A stretch of 64,000 nt of DNA, from assembly GCA_024734495.1 (NCBI GenBank), contig JALMQS010000681.1, forward strand, positions 6,357,542 through 6,421,541, in the 5' to 3' direction. The DNA is from Forficula auricularia (lineage: Eukaryota > Arthropoda > Insecta > Dermaptera > Forficulidae). Under the pieces are notes generated by a model, which was given only the letters and a program-made list of their open reading frames with translations, had not been told where the DNA came from and did not search any database. A program made the position numbers and the translations under genes. This document shows, in pieces, positions 20,801 to 32,800 of the stretch (position 1 is its first letter; every line of letters starts with the position of its first letter).

Positions 20801-23800
20801 TCACATAAGTAGTGTGAAAACATAGCAGTATACCAAAAAAATGAAGTTTTAACAAATAATAATACTACCAATAATTAAATTATTAAATAATTTTTAAGTA
20901 ATTTATGTTGGGGGGGGGGTCAGATAGGCTAGGCGGTAGCGTGTCATCCTGCTAACCAAGTGGACCCGGGTTCGAATCGGACTCGAGGCATCCGGCTAAA
21001 ATCTGAGCCCCGGGATAGGGACAAATTTATAAATAATAAATAGTATCGTAAATGGCTTACGGCTAGAAAGGCTGAAAAGCCAAAAAAAAAAAGTAATTTA
21101 TGTAATGAAACCCTTCCCATTTTTTTTTATTAAAGATACTTTCAAAGAAAATTTCAGTTGACTTGATTTTATAGAATGAAATTTTTATAATTTAATTTTA
21201 TAATCCGAAGCCAATTAAAAAAAATTATAAGACAGCCTCCCCCTCATTTTGGGCCCATTAGCAATTAATCATTTATCCTTTTAAATAAAGTATTCTTCTA
21301 TTGTAAATATCAGCTTTCTTCGATTTTGTTTGGAAATTTTATTATATTAAATTATTTTTGACCCCCTAATAAATAAACTAACAGCGTATATACTAGTATA
21401 CCAAACCAATCTTAAAGTAGGCCCTAGACGGTCAATCCTTTTGATCAAAAGATTGAGTCAAGCATGATTGACTGTATAGGAACCCTTTGACGCTTGAGAC
21501 AAGCATTTACTAAGAATGTTGGAAAGTTTAATTGACACAAATAATTTAAGAGGCGAATGACGGTCTAGAAGGGTTTTGATCAATCTTTCCCTCAGCAACC
21601 ATGGAAAACTCCCCGCTAGCTTCCAACGTCGAAACCTATTCGAAACTCCACTACGAATGAGTTTTGTTCAAAAGATTTAAGGGTTGATTGAAAAGCGCGT
21701 CAATCTATTGACTCAATCAACCTTATTGGGGAAGGGGGAGTCACTATAAATTTCACACAGTGAGTCATTTTCATAAGGTAGTATAGGGTGTATATGCGAA
21801 ATTTCTTACAAATCGATCAAAGGGTCTAGGAGTTATATTGATTATTCTCAAAAGTTAGGATTTAAAAAAGCGATTATGCCTAAAAATGGCAATTATTCTT
21901 CTCATGATATTGAGATAATTAAACTTGGTCATATTAAAGAGTTAAGAGAGATGTTCAATCACAGTTAAATGGCATCTTTGCCAGTAAATTTCCTCAGGTC
22001 TTCTATACTTTCACCAATTCCTATAGCATATAATTTCACCTTATAAATTTCTGCAAGTCAGGAGGTTAAAAAGTTTAATATTTGATCAGCGAGAGCGAAC
22101 TATTAAAAATTTCTACACTCACGAGCAAAAATGGAATCACTATCTTTTTATTAATTCAATGATAGTTTAGTGTGTTTCTTTGTAATTTGTTAGAAATTTA
22201 AATATTTTTTCTACAAGTTTCATTTTTCAGCATTTAATGGGCCCTCTACACTATGGGCCAATGTGAGCCAAACATGTTGACCACATTGGCCACCTGTAAA
22301 ACGAGTTAATTTGACGGTGCCTCCACACAGTGGTCCAAGTCTAAGGCCAATGTCTAAGGCCTTGTGGAAACGACACCTAGCCACTGCGCCTTTCGTGGCT
22401 TAACATTGGCCCTCTTTGATATATCAAAAAAACCGCTCCGAAGGCCAACCACCGCCAATCTCATCCCCAGCGTCAACCAATGACCAATAAAAGCCAACCC
22501 CCTCTCATGCGCGGATCCAGGGGGGGGGATGGGGGCCCCCCCCCAAAGCATTGGAGATTAACATTTTTATTTAATTTTTTTTTTATAACATTAAATTTTA
22601 AAATTGAAGAAAATAAAGTTCTATATGTGTGTGTGGGGGGGGGCGTGCGTCTCCGCCCCCACTTGGACAATTCGATCGCGACACACTTCGAGATCAAAAG
22701 TAGATCTTATATTTCGGCGACCGCCCCCCCCCCAAATCAGAGGTCTGGATCCGCGCCTGCCCCCTCTACACATTGGCGTTGGCTTGAATTGGTCCAAGTT
22801 GGATTATAGTGTAGAGGAGGCATAAAATAAATGTAGAATGATAACCAAATGGAAATATATTATATTTATTTGAGAATGAAAATTACATTTAATACTCGCA
22901 AGGGAGGTGATTCCATTTCTTTGCTCGTGAGTGTTGTTGAGTGGAAGGTTAGGTTCAAAACGTTGGAGTTTATTTAAAATTACAAAGGGTTGTTTCTATT
23001 CGATTTGGCTTGTGGAAGAAAAATAACCACATGCATTAATAAAGGGTGAAATCGAAAAACCGAAGCTTTCCCTTATTTAGAACATATAAGGAAAGGTGAA
23101 ATTTAGTTGATCTATGTATTAAATACATTTGCATGCATTAAATAAATTTTATTTAGATAAATATAAAAGGATAAAACTTTTCAAAAATTAATGATAACTG
23201 ACCAAAAACATAAATGTGAAAAAGGGGGCCAAGTTCGGTACAAACGGCGACAAAAGAGTTGAGATCTAAACGGGTACCAAGTTCCATAGTAATTCTTTAA
23301 ATCATAGCTATAGAAATGTACTACGTTCTTCGATTGATTTAAAAGAAGTTCTTTGATATTGAATTTAAACTTGGCAAGTTTTATATCCAACTAAATTGTT
23401 TGTAGTATAAAATAGAAAAACTAGGCAAAGCTTAAATTGTAAGCGTGTATTAAATATCATCACGTTAAACGTATTTTATTGACTATTATATTTGCCAAGT
23501 TATAATTCAATATCAAAGAACGTAACAAATTTTCTTTTAAATCAATTGAAGAACGTTGTACATTATGCTATTACAGCTATGATTTAAGGACGTTCCCTAA
23601 TATAGCTCAGATGCAGTTCGCTCTTTCCCCTTCTCTCAAATGCGCAGTAAGGCAAAATTAATTTCACTGCGTCGTTTCTCGGATCTGGCTCGCATCATTG
23701 CATTCTTCTGACACCTGTTGATTGTTTATCGTTCTAATGTTTTGACAAATTTTCAAGTTTACATTTATTTTGGAGATTTCTGGAGGGTAAAAATGAAATT

Positions 23801-26800
23801 GACCGAAAAATTAGTAAATAAGAAAGCGCGAACTAGAAAAAAGACATTATAACGAAAGTCTTAGATTTTTTAAAAGATAAAAAATTCACCAAAGATAAAA
23901 AGTTTAAACAAAAAAAAAATGAAAAATAAATAATAAGAAAGTATTAACGGCTAAGAATAAATTATATATTGCTATATTTTATGTTAAAAATAAAAGACTG
24001 AAAATTCTATTACAAATTCTATTTTAAAATGAATAAATATTTGAGCCGTTTATTTTGAAAGTGGCTTAAGTCCAATTTCGAAAAAAATATATTAATGTAA
24101 ATTTTAGATAGACATAGATATCTTTTTTTCAAAATAAAACCATCGAAATATATATAAAAATATGTATTTATAAAAATATAAATACAAATATCTCGAAATA
24201 ACAAACAATGGACTTAGGCCACTTTCAAAATAAACGGCTCATTTATACACATGAATTAAAATATACTACTACTTATTTTTATTGAATACTAATAAATGTT
24301 TTATTTGTTATAACAATTGACTTTTCATTTACACTGACCCAAAGTTAATTTGTATCTCAGAGCTAATCACTGTCCCAGGGCAGAGCGAGGTTGCCAAGTC
24401 GCCATCTCTCACTTGTCATGCCAGGAGAGAAAGAATGAAAACCGTCAAAATACCTAACTTTTAACATTTTTCAGACAAAACGAATACCGCTTGCTACTAT
24501 TATTTTAACAGAAAAATATTTGTTATATTTTTCAGTTAATGATTCTCAGTTTTTCAAAATTATTTCAAGAAAATTACAATTGTTATTTAATGAAACAGTC
24601 GCTTTAACATCAATCGGGAAGGGTTTGCGTGTTAAATATGCAAATTTCAATGGTCAATATCTAAAAATTTAGTGCCGCGAGGACTATTGAAAAAAATTTC
24701 TACGTATAAAGGACACTTATAAATATGTGTATTCAAAGTTTTAAAAGTATAGCAAGAAGGTTGATTTATTAAGGAATGTCTTTAAGCAACTGCTATGGAA
24801 TTTGGTAGCCGTTTAGATCTCAACTCTTTTGTCGGCGAAGCAATTTGTACCGAACTTGGCCCCTTTTCACATTTATGTTTTTGGTCAGAATAAGATATTT
24901 ACATTGTTCAGTTTGTCATCGAGATTATTTTGAAATCCTGTAAAAGTAATTCCATTTTCAAAGATTTCTTCATCATCCTCTAATACGGACGGACAGTAAT
25001 CGGTCATATCAGCTGGATTATTATAATTATATCCAGCATTCTCTTCCTCATCTAAAAAGGAGGCTCTTGCCCTTCCTGTTTAATTGAAAGTGTTTTGTGG
25101 ATAAAATATCTATAAAGAAACAAGAAAAAATATTATACGTCTCTTCAATTAGCTTAAAAAATAGGAAGATGTTGCCGAAAAGATCTATGGACGAGAAAAC
25201 TGGAGTAAAAACAGATATAAAATCATAATGAGAAATCAATGAAATTGACACTGCTTGATGCAGGTAAACATATACATACGAGCCCCGTCCCATCGCAATT
25301 GGCCCACCAATATTTTTTCTTTTTAAATAAAATTATGCTAATTCACGGTAAATTTAATTTAAATATTTATTTTTATTATCATTTGGAACAACATTTTAAA
25401 CAATTTAAAACATTTTATTCTAACATTTAACTTAAAATTATTTTTTAATTGTTAAAAACATATTTTTGTATAAAAAATAGTTCTGGGGGGGTCGGGTAGG
25501 CTAGGCGGTAGCGTATCATCCTGCTAACCAAGTGGACCCGGGTTCGAATCCGACTCGAGACAAATTTGAATAAAATAAATAGTATCGTAAATGGCTTATG
25601 GCTAGAAAGGCCGAAAAGCCAAAAAAAAAAAAATAGTTCTTTGCATTTCACGATTTTTTTTTTAAGAATCTTTGAATATGTGAAATAATAAAGTAGGCTT
25701 TGCCTTTTTCCAACAAAAGAAAGTTTGTTTTGTTTATTATTAGTAAAAATGACTCGTGGAAAGATTGTTGATGAAAAAATTCGCTCAATTATTATCAATT
25801 TATTTAAAAAGAAAAAAATCAAACGCGGAAATTGGCGATCTAAGTTAATTTATCAAAGTTTACTGTCAGAAATATTATTCGAGTTTATAAAACAACGAAT
25901 GTACAATAGCTACAAAATCTCGGTATGCGTCGAAATCCAAAATATCAGATGCTGATAGGCATTGAAGAAGATTATTAGAAAAAACAGGCGTTCGAACTAT
26001 GGAGAATTATCTGTTCTTTGGAGCGATGCTGTGGGGCGAAGTGTTTCAAGATCCACGTGCCATAGAGAAGCCCTTAAGTTAGGTTTTAAAACTTACAAGG
26101 TTATTTTATTGCAACTTATTCCAAAAATTTTTTTGTAATTTTACTAATTTTTTTTAGGCGAAAGAAAAGCCACTCTTGACATTTAAACAAAAAGAAAAAC
26201 CGGCTTAAATGGGCTAAAAGTCACATTAATTGGACGAGTGATGAGTCTCGTTTTGAAGTTTGTGTTGGGGACAATCGAAGCAGAGTTATTCGTCAGAAAA
26301 ATGAAGCTTTCAATTCAGATTGTTTATAAAAGAAAGTAAAATTTCCTGCTTCAGTTATGGTTTGGGGTTCAATGTCTGCTAGAGGTGTTGGAAAACTTCA
26401 CTTCATTGATGGAATTGTAAACACCAATAAATATTTAGAGATTTTAAAAAATCGTTACTTCCAACAATGGCAGATGCATTGCAGAATAATAATAATTTTG
26501 TATTCCAACAAGACGGGGCCGCCTGCCATACATCAAGAAAATCTTTAAAATAGCTTTCTGATCATAATGTTTCACTTTTGGAATGGGTGGCAAACAGTCC
26601 CGACTTGTCACCAATAGAAACTCTTTGGCACACAATGAAAAAGCTATTACGAATACAACCAGCTAGAAACGTAGTCGAATTAAAACACAAACTTCAAAAT
26701 ATTTGGGATACTTTCACTCAAGATGAGTGTCAAAACTTAATAAGTACGTTGCCCAAAAGAATTCAAGCCGTAATTAAAAATAAAGGCGACGTCACACAGT

Positions 26801-29800
26801 GGTAAAGGTTTTGGATTTTGTATGTTTTCCTTGTTTTTAACAATTAAAAAATAATTTTAAGTTAAATGTTACAATAAAATGTTTTAAATTGTTTAAAATG
26901 TTGTTCCAAATGATAATAAAAATAAATATTTAAATTAAATTTACCGTGAATTAGCATAATTTTATTTAAAAAGAAAAAATATTGGTGGGCCAATTGAGAT
27001 GGGACGGGGCTCGTATATCTACCAAATATAAATATGTATATTAGCCGTTTATTTTGAAAGTGGCCTAAGTTCATTTATCTTCGAATCGAGATATTGAAGG
27101 GTTTGCGTTGGATTAAATTTAAAAATATGGTTAACAGATAACATAGTACTTAGAATAATGTTTTTGGGTTTTAAGGGTGTCAAATTTATCATCCCAATCA
27201 GCATAATTAACATTATTTAAGAAATAATATGTTTTTGATGAATCGAATTTGGCCACTTTCATTATCAATGAAATGACGTTTTCAATTCTTGAGAAAGCAC
27301 ATGTCCATAGGAAAAGTAAATTTCCCTTGAAATAAAAATAAATATATCGTCGGCTTAGAGTGTAAAACTGCCACTTAAAATTAAGATCGTAAGTTGTAGA
27401 AAAAAATGTGAAAAATAGTTTCTTTTCATAACAACAATATTAAATTTTGTTTGTTTTTTCTCTGCCCTGTAAAATTTCCTTGTTGTGAGTTAGCAGGTTT
27501 ACACTCTAAGGCGACGATATACACTTTTATGTTATCAAATCAAAAAAATATTCAACTTTTATTCTTTGTTAAATAATTACTTTCACATTTTTATTCATAG
27601 AATATAATGGGGATTGATGTCTCCTAAAATGGTTAATCGTTTGTTATGTGGCTAGTTTGCTTTAATAAAACGGATTTTTTTTTGTCTGATCGGCTAATTG
27701 AACTCATGAGAAAAAACTGATAAAATATTTATAATTAAAAAGATTGATGATAAAGGTGAAACTTTCGAAACTATAGTATCGAATAAATAAATTAAGAACC
27801 TTTAAGGAGTTCGGTGTTGGTTCTAGGTGAAACATTTTAATATAATAATAAAACTTGAGTAAGATACGAGGTAGGTTTCACAAAAAAGAAATAAAACAAA
27901 ATTGAGTTTTGAATTCGATATATTTCGGGGGTTAGCCCATCATCAGAGTCTAAGAAAACTGATTATATATTGGAAAAATAGTTTTAAAATTTTTTTTAAA
28001 TGTATGTGGTGAGGGGAAAGTAGGGGAAGAGGAGAAGTTGTTCTAAGAATTAATATTTTCTATCGAGATTTGAACTGGCTGAAAGGAAGCTATACGTGCT
28101 ATTATAATAACGAATGGACAAGTACTTGTAAAACTATTTTTCCAATTTATAATCAGTTTTCTTAGACTCCTGATGATGGGCTAACCCCGAAATATATCGA
28201 ATTCAAAACTCAATTTTGTTTTATTTCTTTTTTGTGAAACTTACCTCGTATCTTACTCAAGTTTTATTATTGAATTAAGAACTCCCCTCCCCTTGAATTT
28301 TTGGTTCGATTTCAACAAAATTTAATCAGCTTTTAATCTCAATATAAAGAATATACATGTGAAATTTCGTTTTGATATTCAGTATAGTTTTTGTGCTAGA
28401 GCGTACACAAAATTTGCTAACGTGCTAACTAACGTACTAACAGATATTTTGACAAAATAATTAATATCTCGAAATATATAAATTTTTGGTAGATTTTTCG
28501 ATATTCACTGTATTTCCCTGTAATATAGATACTATTATGGTGTCTGTTCAGTCCAGCTGTAATCAATTATCCCCCCTAAAGCCCTCTTTTTTTTAATGAT
28601 ATTGATGTGAGAAAGAGATACACCAGAAGATGCATCCCCTAAAGGCCCGTATGGGATGGCCCCTCCATCGTGAAAAGAACAGAGTAGAAGGAAAGAAGCT
28701 GGAATCACGAGCCAAATCTCAGAAAGTTAGATACAATCCAATTTACTAAGTTTTTTTTAGGGGCTTCGAACAGTAGTAAATTCTCCGCGCGATAAATTAG
28801 GTTAAATTTATCTCCCACTTAATTTTTATTACCAGACCCTATACTTACAGAAAAAATGTCTGTGTATAGCCGGGAATCGAACCCAAGACCTCCGGGTTGC
28901 CAGCCAGAGATGCTGACAATTACACCAGAAACACGCGGTTATCGAACGCTCAGCACCCCTTGGCTGTCAAATTGGATAAAAATCGAACCAGCGCTTACAT
29001 CCCTATGACTCCAGAGATTGGAACTCGCTCCCAACCACCGTCTTCCCAGCGACTTATAACCTTCATCTGTTTAAGACCCGCACCCACAGATACCTTCAAT
29101 TCCTAGCCAGCCCATAAAATCCCCTCTTATTCTTCTTTACATGATCCCAGGTAGCACAAGAGATTCTACGAATATCCACCAAATATATTAAAAGTACATA
29201 TATATTCCAATTATCCATAGGAGATTATTAGAATATTTGTAGTGGAAAATTCTAGGACGAATCTTCCGGGAATATCTTTTGGTGGATAATCCAAGAATGT
29301 TCAACTAAGAATATTCTAGTAAATTGAATTAAATGTCCTACAGGAATATTTTAGTTCTAAGAAAATTCCCAGAATATCTACGAAGATTGAAAGATTATTT
29401 ATTCACAGGATATTCAAATGTCCAGAAAAGATATTATCAGAATATTTATAGATTATTCTTGTGCTACCTGGGATGGAGGGGCCAACCCAGGCCTTTAGGG
29501 GATGTACCTCTTTGGTGTAACTCTTTCTCTCGTCAATTTCATTAATATAAAAAAAGGCTATATTGTAAATAAAAACGCCATGGTTTCGCTGAATTTGTTT
29601 TTATCAAAATAGTTTGAGCCGTTTATGAGATATTTCAAAAAAATGATAAAAAAAAAATAACTTTTTCATTTACATAAAAAATAATAATATTAATAAAATA
29701 AAAAATCCTGATTTATTTAATATTATGTACTATGTACTTGGATCAAAACATAGTAAATGAAATCCATATTATTTATTTATTTTTATTTACTTACTTATTT

Positions 29801-32800
29801 AAATTTTCATAAAACATATTAACTGAATGATTATTAATTAAATTATCATTTGAATTGAGAGTTAAATTTATATGTAGAGTTGATATGTTAACTAAATCCA
29901 CTTTATCTGGTAATTGATCAAAATCAATCTCGGTATCGACAATGCAGTTTCGTTTTCTTATACTTTTCGCACTCTTTTTAACAGTGGCCAAACGGTCAGC
30001 AACTAGAAATTGAAGAAAAAAAAATTATTATTATTATTATTTTAGAGCTAGCTCTGTAGAAACGTAAAACGATCTTATTTGTGTCGCTACAATGTTTGGT
30101 AAGCTAAATTAAGATACAAACTTGAAATTTTCACAAATTATATGTATTCATTTTCCCACAAAATCAAAAATCATATTATTATTTTTAAGAAAAAAATAAA
30201 ACCGACTTCAAAAAAAATTAAATGCAACAAATAAAAATAATAAGAACTCAAAATTTAAATAAAATCCACTAAAAGGTATAAAATAATTATCTAATTTAGT
30301 TACAACTAAACGATGAAATTGTTACATGAAATCCCTTTTTGAAGTCGGTGCCAAACATACATTTTATGAATCGCATTCGACGGATCTTAGTACGTTTGGC
30401 GGATAATGAAGACAACATTGCGTAAGCTCGCTTATATAGTTTGTTTGGCACCGACTTCAAAAAGTGATTTTATGTAACAATTTCATCGTTTAATTGTAAA
30501 CTAAATAAGATCATTATTTTATACCTTTTAGTGCATTTTATTTGAATTTTGAGTTCTTATTATTTTATTTTTTTGAAGTCGGTTTTATTTTTATTTCTAA
30601 AATTTTTTTTTCTCTATTTAGTTATGTTAACACTAGTGACTTAAATACCTGCATGCTCTCGTAAAATGCGTCGGGCGAATGAATCAGAAAATGATAATAA
30701 AATTCAATTCTAAAGTATAGAAATTTTCTCGAAACATTTGCGGGTTTTAAATGAACATTTTAAGAGTGTTTTTTTTATAAAAGATTTTATATATTATAAT
30801 TTCGATTATTTGCTCATAAGAATTGGAGATTTCCGTTATTTTGTAATTGATCATATCATCAAAACTTGACCAAATTAATATGGGACCACCCCTAAGGTAC
30901 CCCCCTTTCCAATAAAAAAAGAATTATCGAAATCAGTCCAAGTGGAAAAAAGTACTCGCTGAACATACATAAAATAAATAAATAAATAAAAAGTTATGTA
31001 TCTTGACTACCTTGGAGCTATACTGATCCAAACGCAGAAAGAATAATTATAATATGTTTATAAACAAAAAAGTTATGCGTGAACAAACATAACAAAAAAG
31101 GTCAAATACCAATGAAAATTAATATTGTACTAATCGGAAACTATACTGAATCCAATGCAAAAAAAAAATCATTAAAATCTGTTCACAATTGGCGAAGAAA
31201 TCGAGTAACATAGACACAAAAAAAATTCAGTCGAATTGAGAACCTCCTCCTTTTTGAAGTCGGTTAAAAATTTTAATGGTAGATATTATTATTATTATTT
31301 AAGGTATTTTTAAATGATATTTTATTTTATTAAAAAATTTTTAAAAACTGATTTCAATTTTGTTTTTAATTTTGTTTTTTTAAGTCATTAAAAATAAAAT
31401 AAAAATTGGAGAAAAAAGTGAAACTTTTTTAAGACTCGGTAAGGTGTTTGCAATTTGATGAATTAATAATTTTAAATGATAAATTTATCTAAATCTGATA
31501 TTCATTTCGATTTAATTTTTTCTTACCTAGAGTCAAAAAACCTATAATAATAGAAATTATGAAATTAATCTCTAATAGTCTGAAACAGGTCTGAATCTCT
31601 AAAGGAATTGCCAAATTTTCGCTAAAAATTGGTGTACTTATCAAGTCTCATGAGTTATTAGTCGTGTATAAATTTTAATCCGATTGAAATAAAGGAAGGA
31701 GGTGTAAATTAGTCATGTCGCAAAATAAATATTTTAATCGTTCATATCTCCTCTTCGGTAAGTTGCAGAGCCTTGAAATTTGAAACTTAAGCTATCTAGG
31801 GGCTTCAAGAAGTACCACAAGATTTTGGCTAAAATAGAAATACCGTAAGTTGATGTTTACGTACGTAAGAATGTACCCCACTGCGTTTCGCAACCATAAA
31901 TCTCACAGCTACGAAATTCGAAACTTAAGCTCGATATAGGTAGGCTAGCACGAGGGTGAACAGCGATTGGAATTAGGTGTACACCGTCTTTGGAATTATT
32001 TTGGAATTCATTAGATAATCTATTGTCATCTATTGTCTTCTACTTGGAAATGAAAGTGGAAGTGGAAGTAGGTGTACACGATATTAGGTCGCGGTTCACC
32101 CCTCGGGCTAGAAGGAGTACAGCAAGTTTTTTCCTGAAATCGGAACACCGAAAGTTGACATTTACCGTAAAGATTTTTCGTTTTTTTTTTTATTTTCTCA
32201 AAAACGGAACAAACAATTTTTTTTTAATTGTACTTATCCAGTGTCATGAGTTATTAGTCGTGTATAGATTTTAATCCGATTGAAATAAAGGAAGAGGATG
32301 TAAATTAGGAGTGTCGTAAAATAAATATTTTAATCATTCATATATCGTCTTCGGTAAGTCGCAGAGCCTTGAAATTTGAAACTTAAGCTATTTAGAAGTA
32401 AAAAGCTACCGAGCATCGCTCGGTGATCCAGGAACTTAATTATTAAAATAAAATAAAAATCACTTTATTTAAAAAGTTTAATAAATGAGATTACAAACCA
32501 ATTTTCGGTAACCAATTTCCTCTTGATATTTTTCGTATTAATAGATTGCCAGTGAAATAAGAATATTCGCTTGATTTTAAATGTGGACGCAATTGGTCAA
32601 TGGTCATTTCATTTATATAAGAGGGCTGTGCCGATTGTATTGCTGCTTCTCGTAAGGCAGAACGTTCTTCTTCACAGTCTGATAAAAATGATTCCCCTTC
32701 AAGTGGCTCAGGTTCATCATTTATTGGCAAAACCTCGGCATCCATGTCAAATATCATTTCATCGTCCGCTTTTGAAATATTATGAGGAGTATTATTCTAA

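Larger units (their letters stand above)
23190..24893. mobile_element. Inverted-arm element interrupted by other repeats
   Basis: The left arm (AACTGACCAAAAACATAAAT, GGGGGCCAAGTTCGGTAC, GTTGAGATCTAAACGG) is inverted at 24790-24893. Between them lie a second inverted pair centred near 23430, a palindrome at 24043-24240 and repeat R at 24365-24785. The right arm ends about 9 bases from the exon 9 donor. Confidence 0.6.
25279..27013 (+). mobile_element. Tc1-like (DD34E) transposon
   Basis: Inverted repeats of about 190 bp begin CGAGCCCCGTCCCA at the left and end TGGGACGGGGCTCG at the right, with TA on both sides (25277-25278 and 27014-27015). It encodes a decayed transposase and carries a 143-bp SINE in its left arm. 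It lies in barren intron 8. Confidence 0.95.
27820..28275. mobile_element. Foldback element with a hammerhead motif in each arm
   Basis: Arms of about 145 bases at 27843-27988 and 28130-28272 are inverted copies (TTCGATATATTTCGGGGGTT / its inverse), separated by a 140-base spacer. Each arm holds a full hammerhead core, left on minus and right on plus, both facing outward. There is no coding capacity. The 3.3-3.8 kb element and the 37.2-38.2 kb arms are relatives. It lies in barren intron 8. Confidence 0.85.
28512..29560 (+). mobile_element. CR1/Jockey-like LINE copy 2, 3' end, interrupted twice
   Basis: 3' coding and tail sequence of the same family as 608-1748. It is split by a SINE (28603-28925) and by a MITE (29146-29472). 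The tail resumes with ATGGAGGGGCCAACCCAGGC and ends in AAAAAAA near 29557. Confidence 0.88.

Noticed and set aside
20935..20985. Possible tRNA gene
   Set aside because: The A/B boxes sit in a SINE with body, poly-A tail and target duplication; no cloverleaf with a paired acceptor stem.
27150..27290. Minus-strand frame of about 42 residues considered as a missing barren exon
   Set aside because: Its ends coincide with an inverted repeat (GAAAGTGGCC), there is no matching splice phase, and exons 8 and 9 already join in phase.
28860..28925. Possible tRNA gene on the minus strand
   Set aside because: Same reasoning: it is the head of a SINE with a LINE-type tail.
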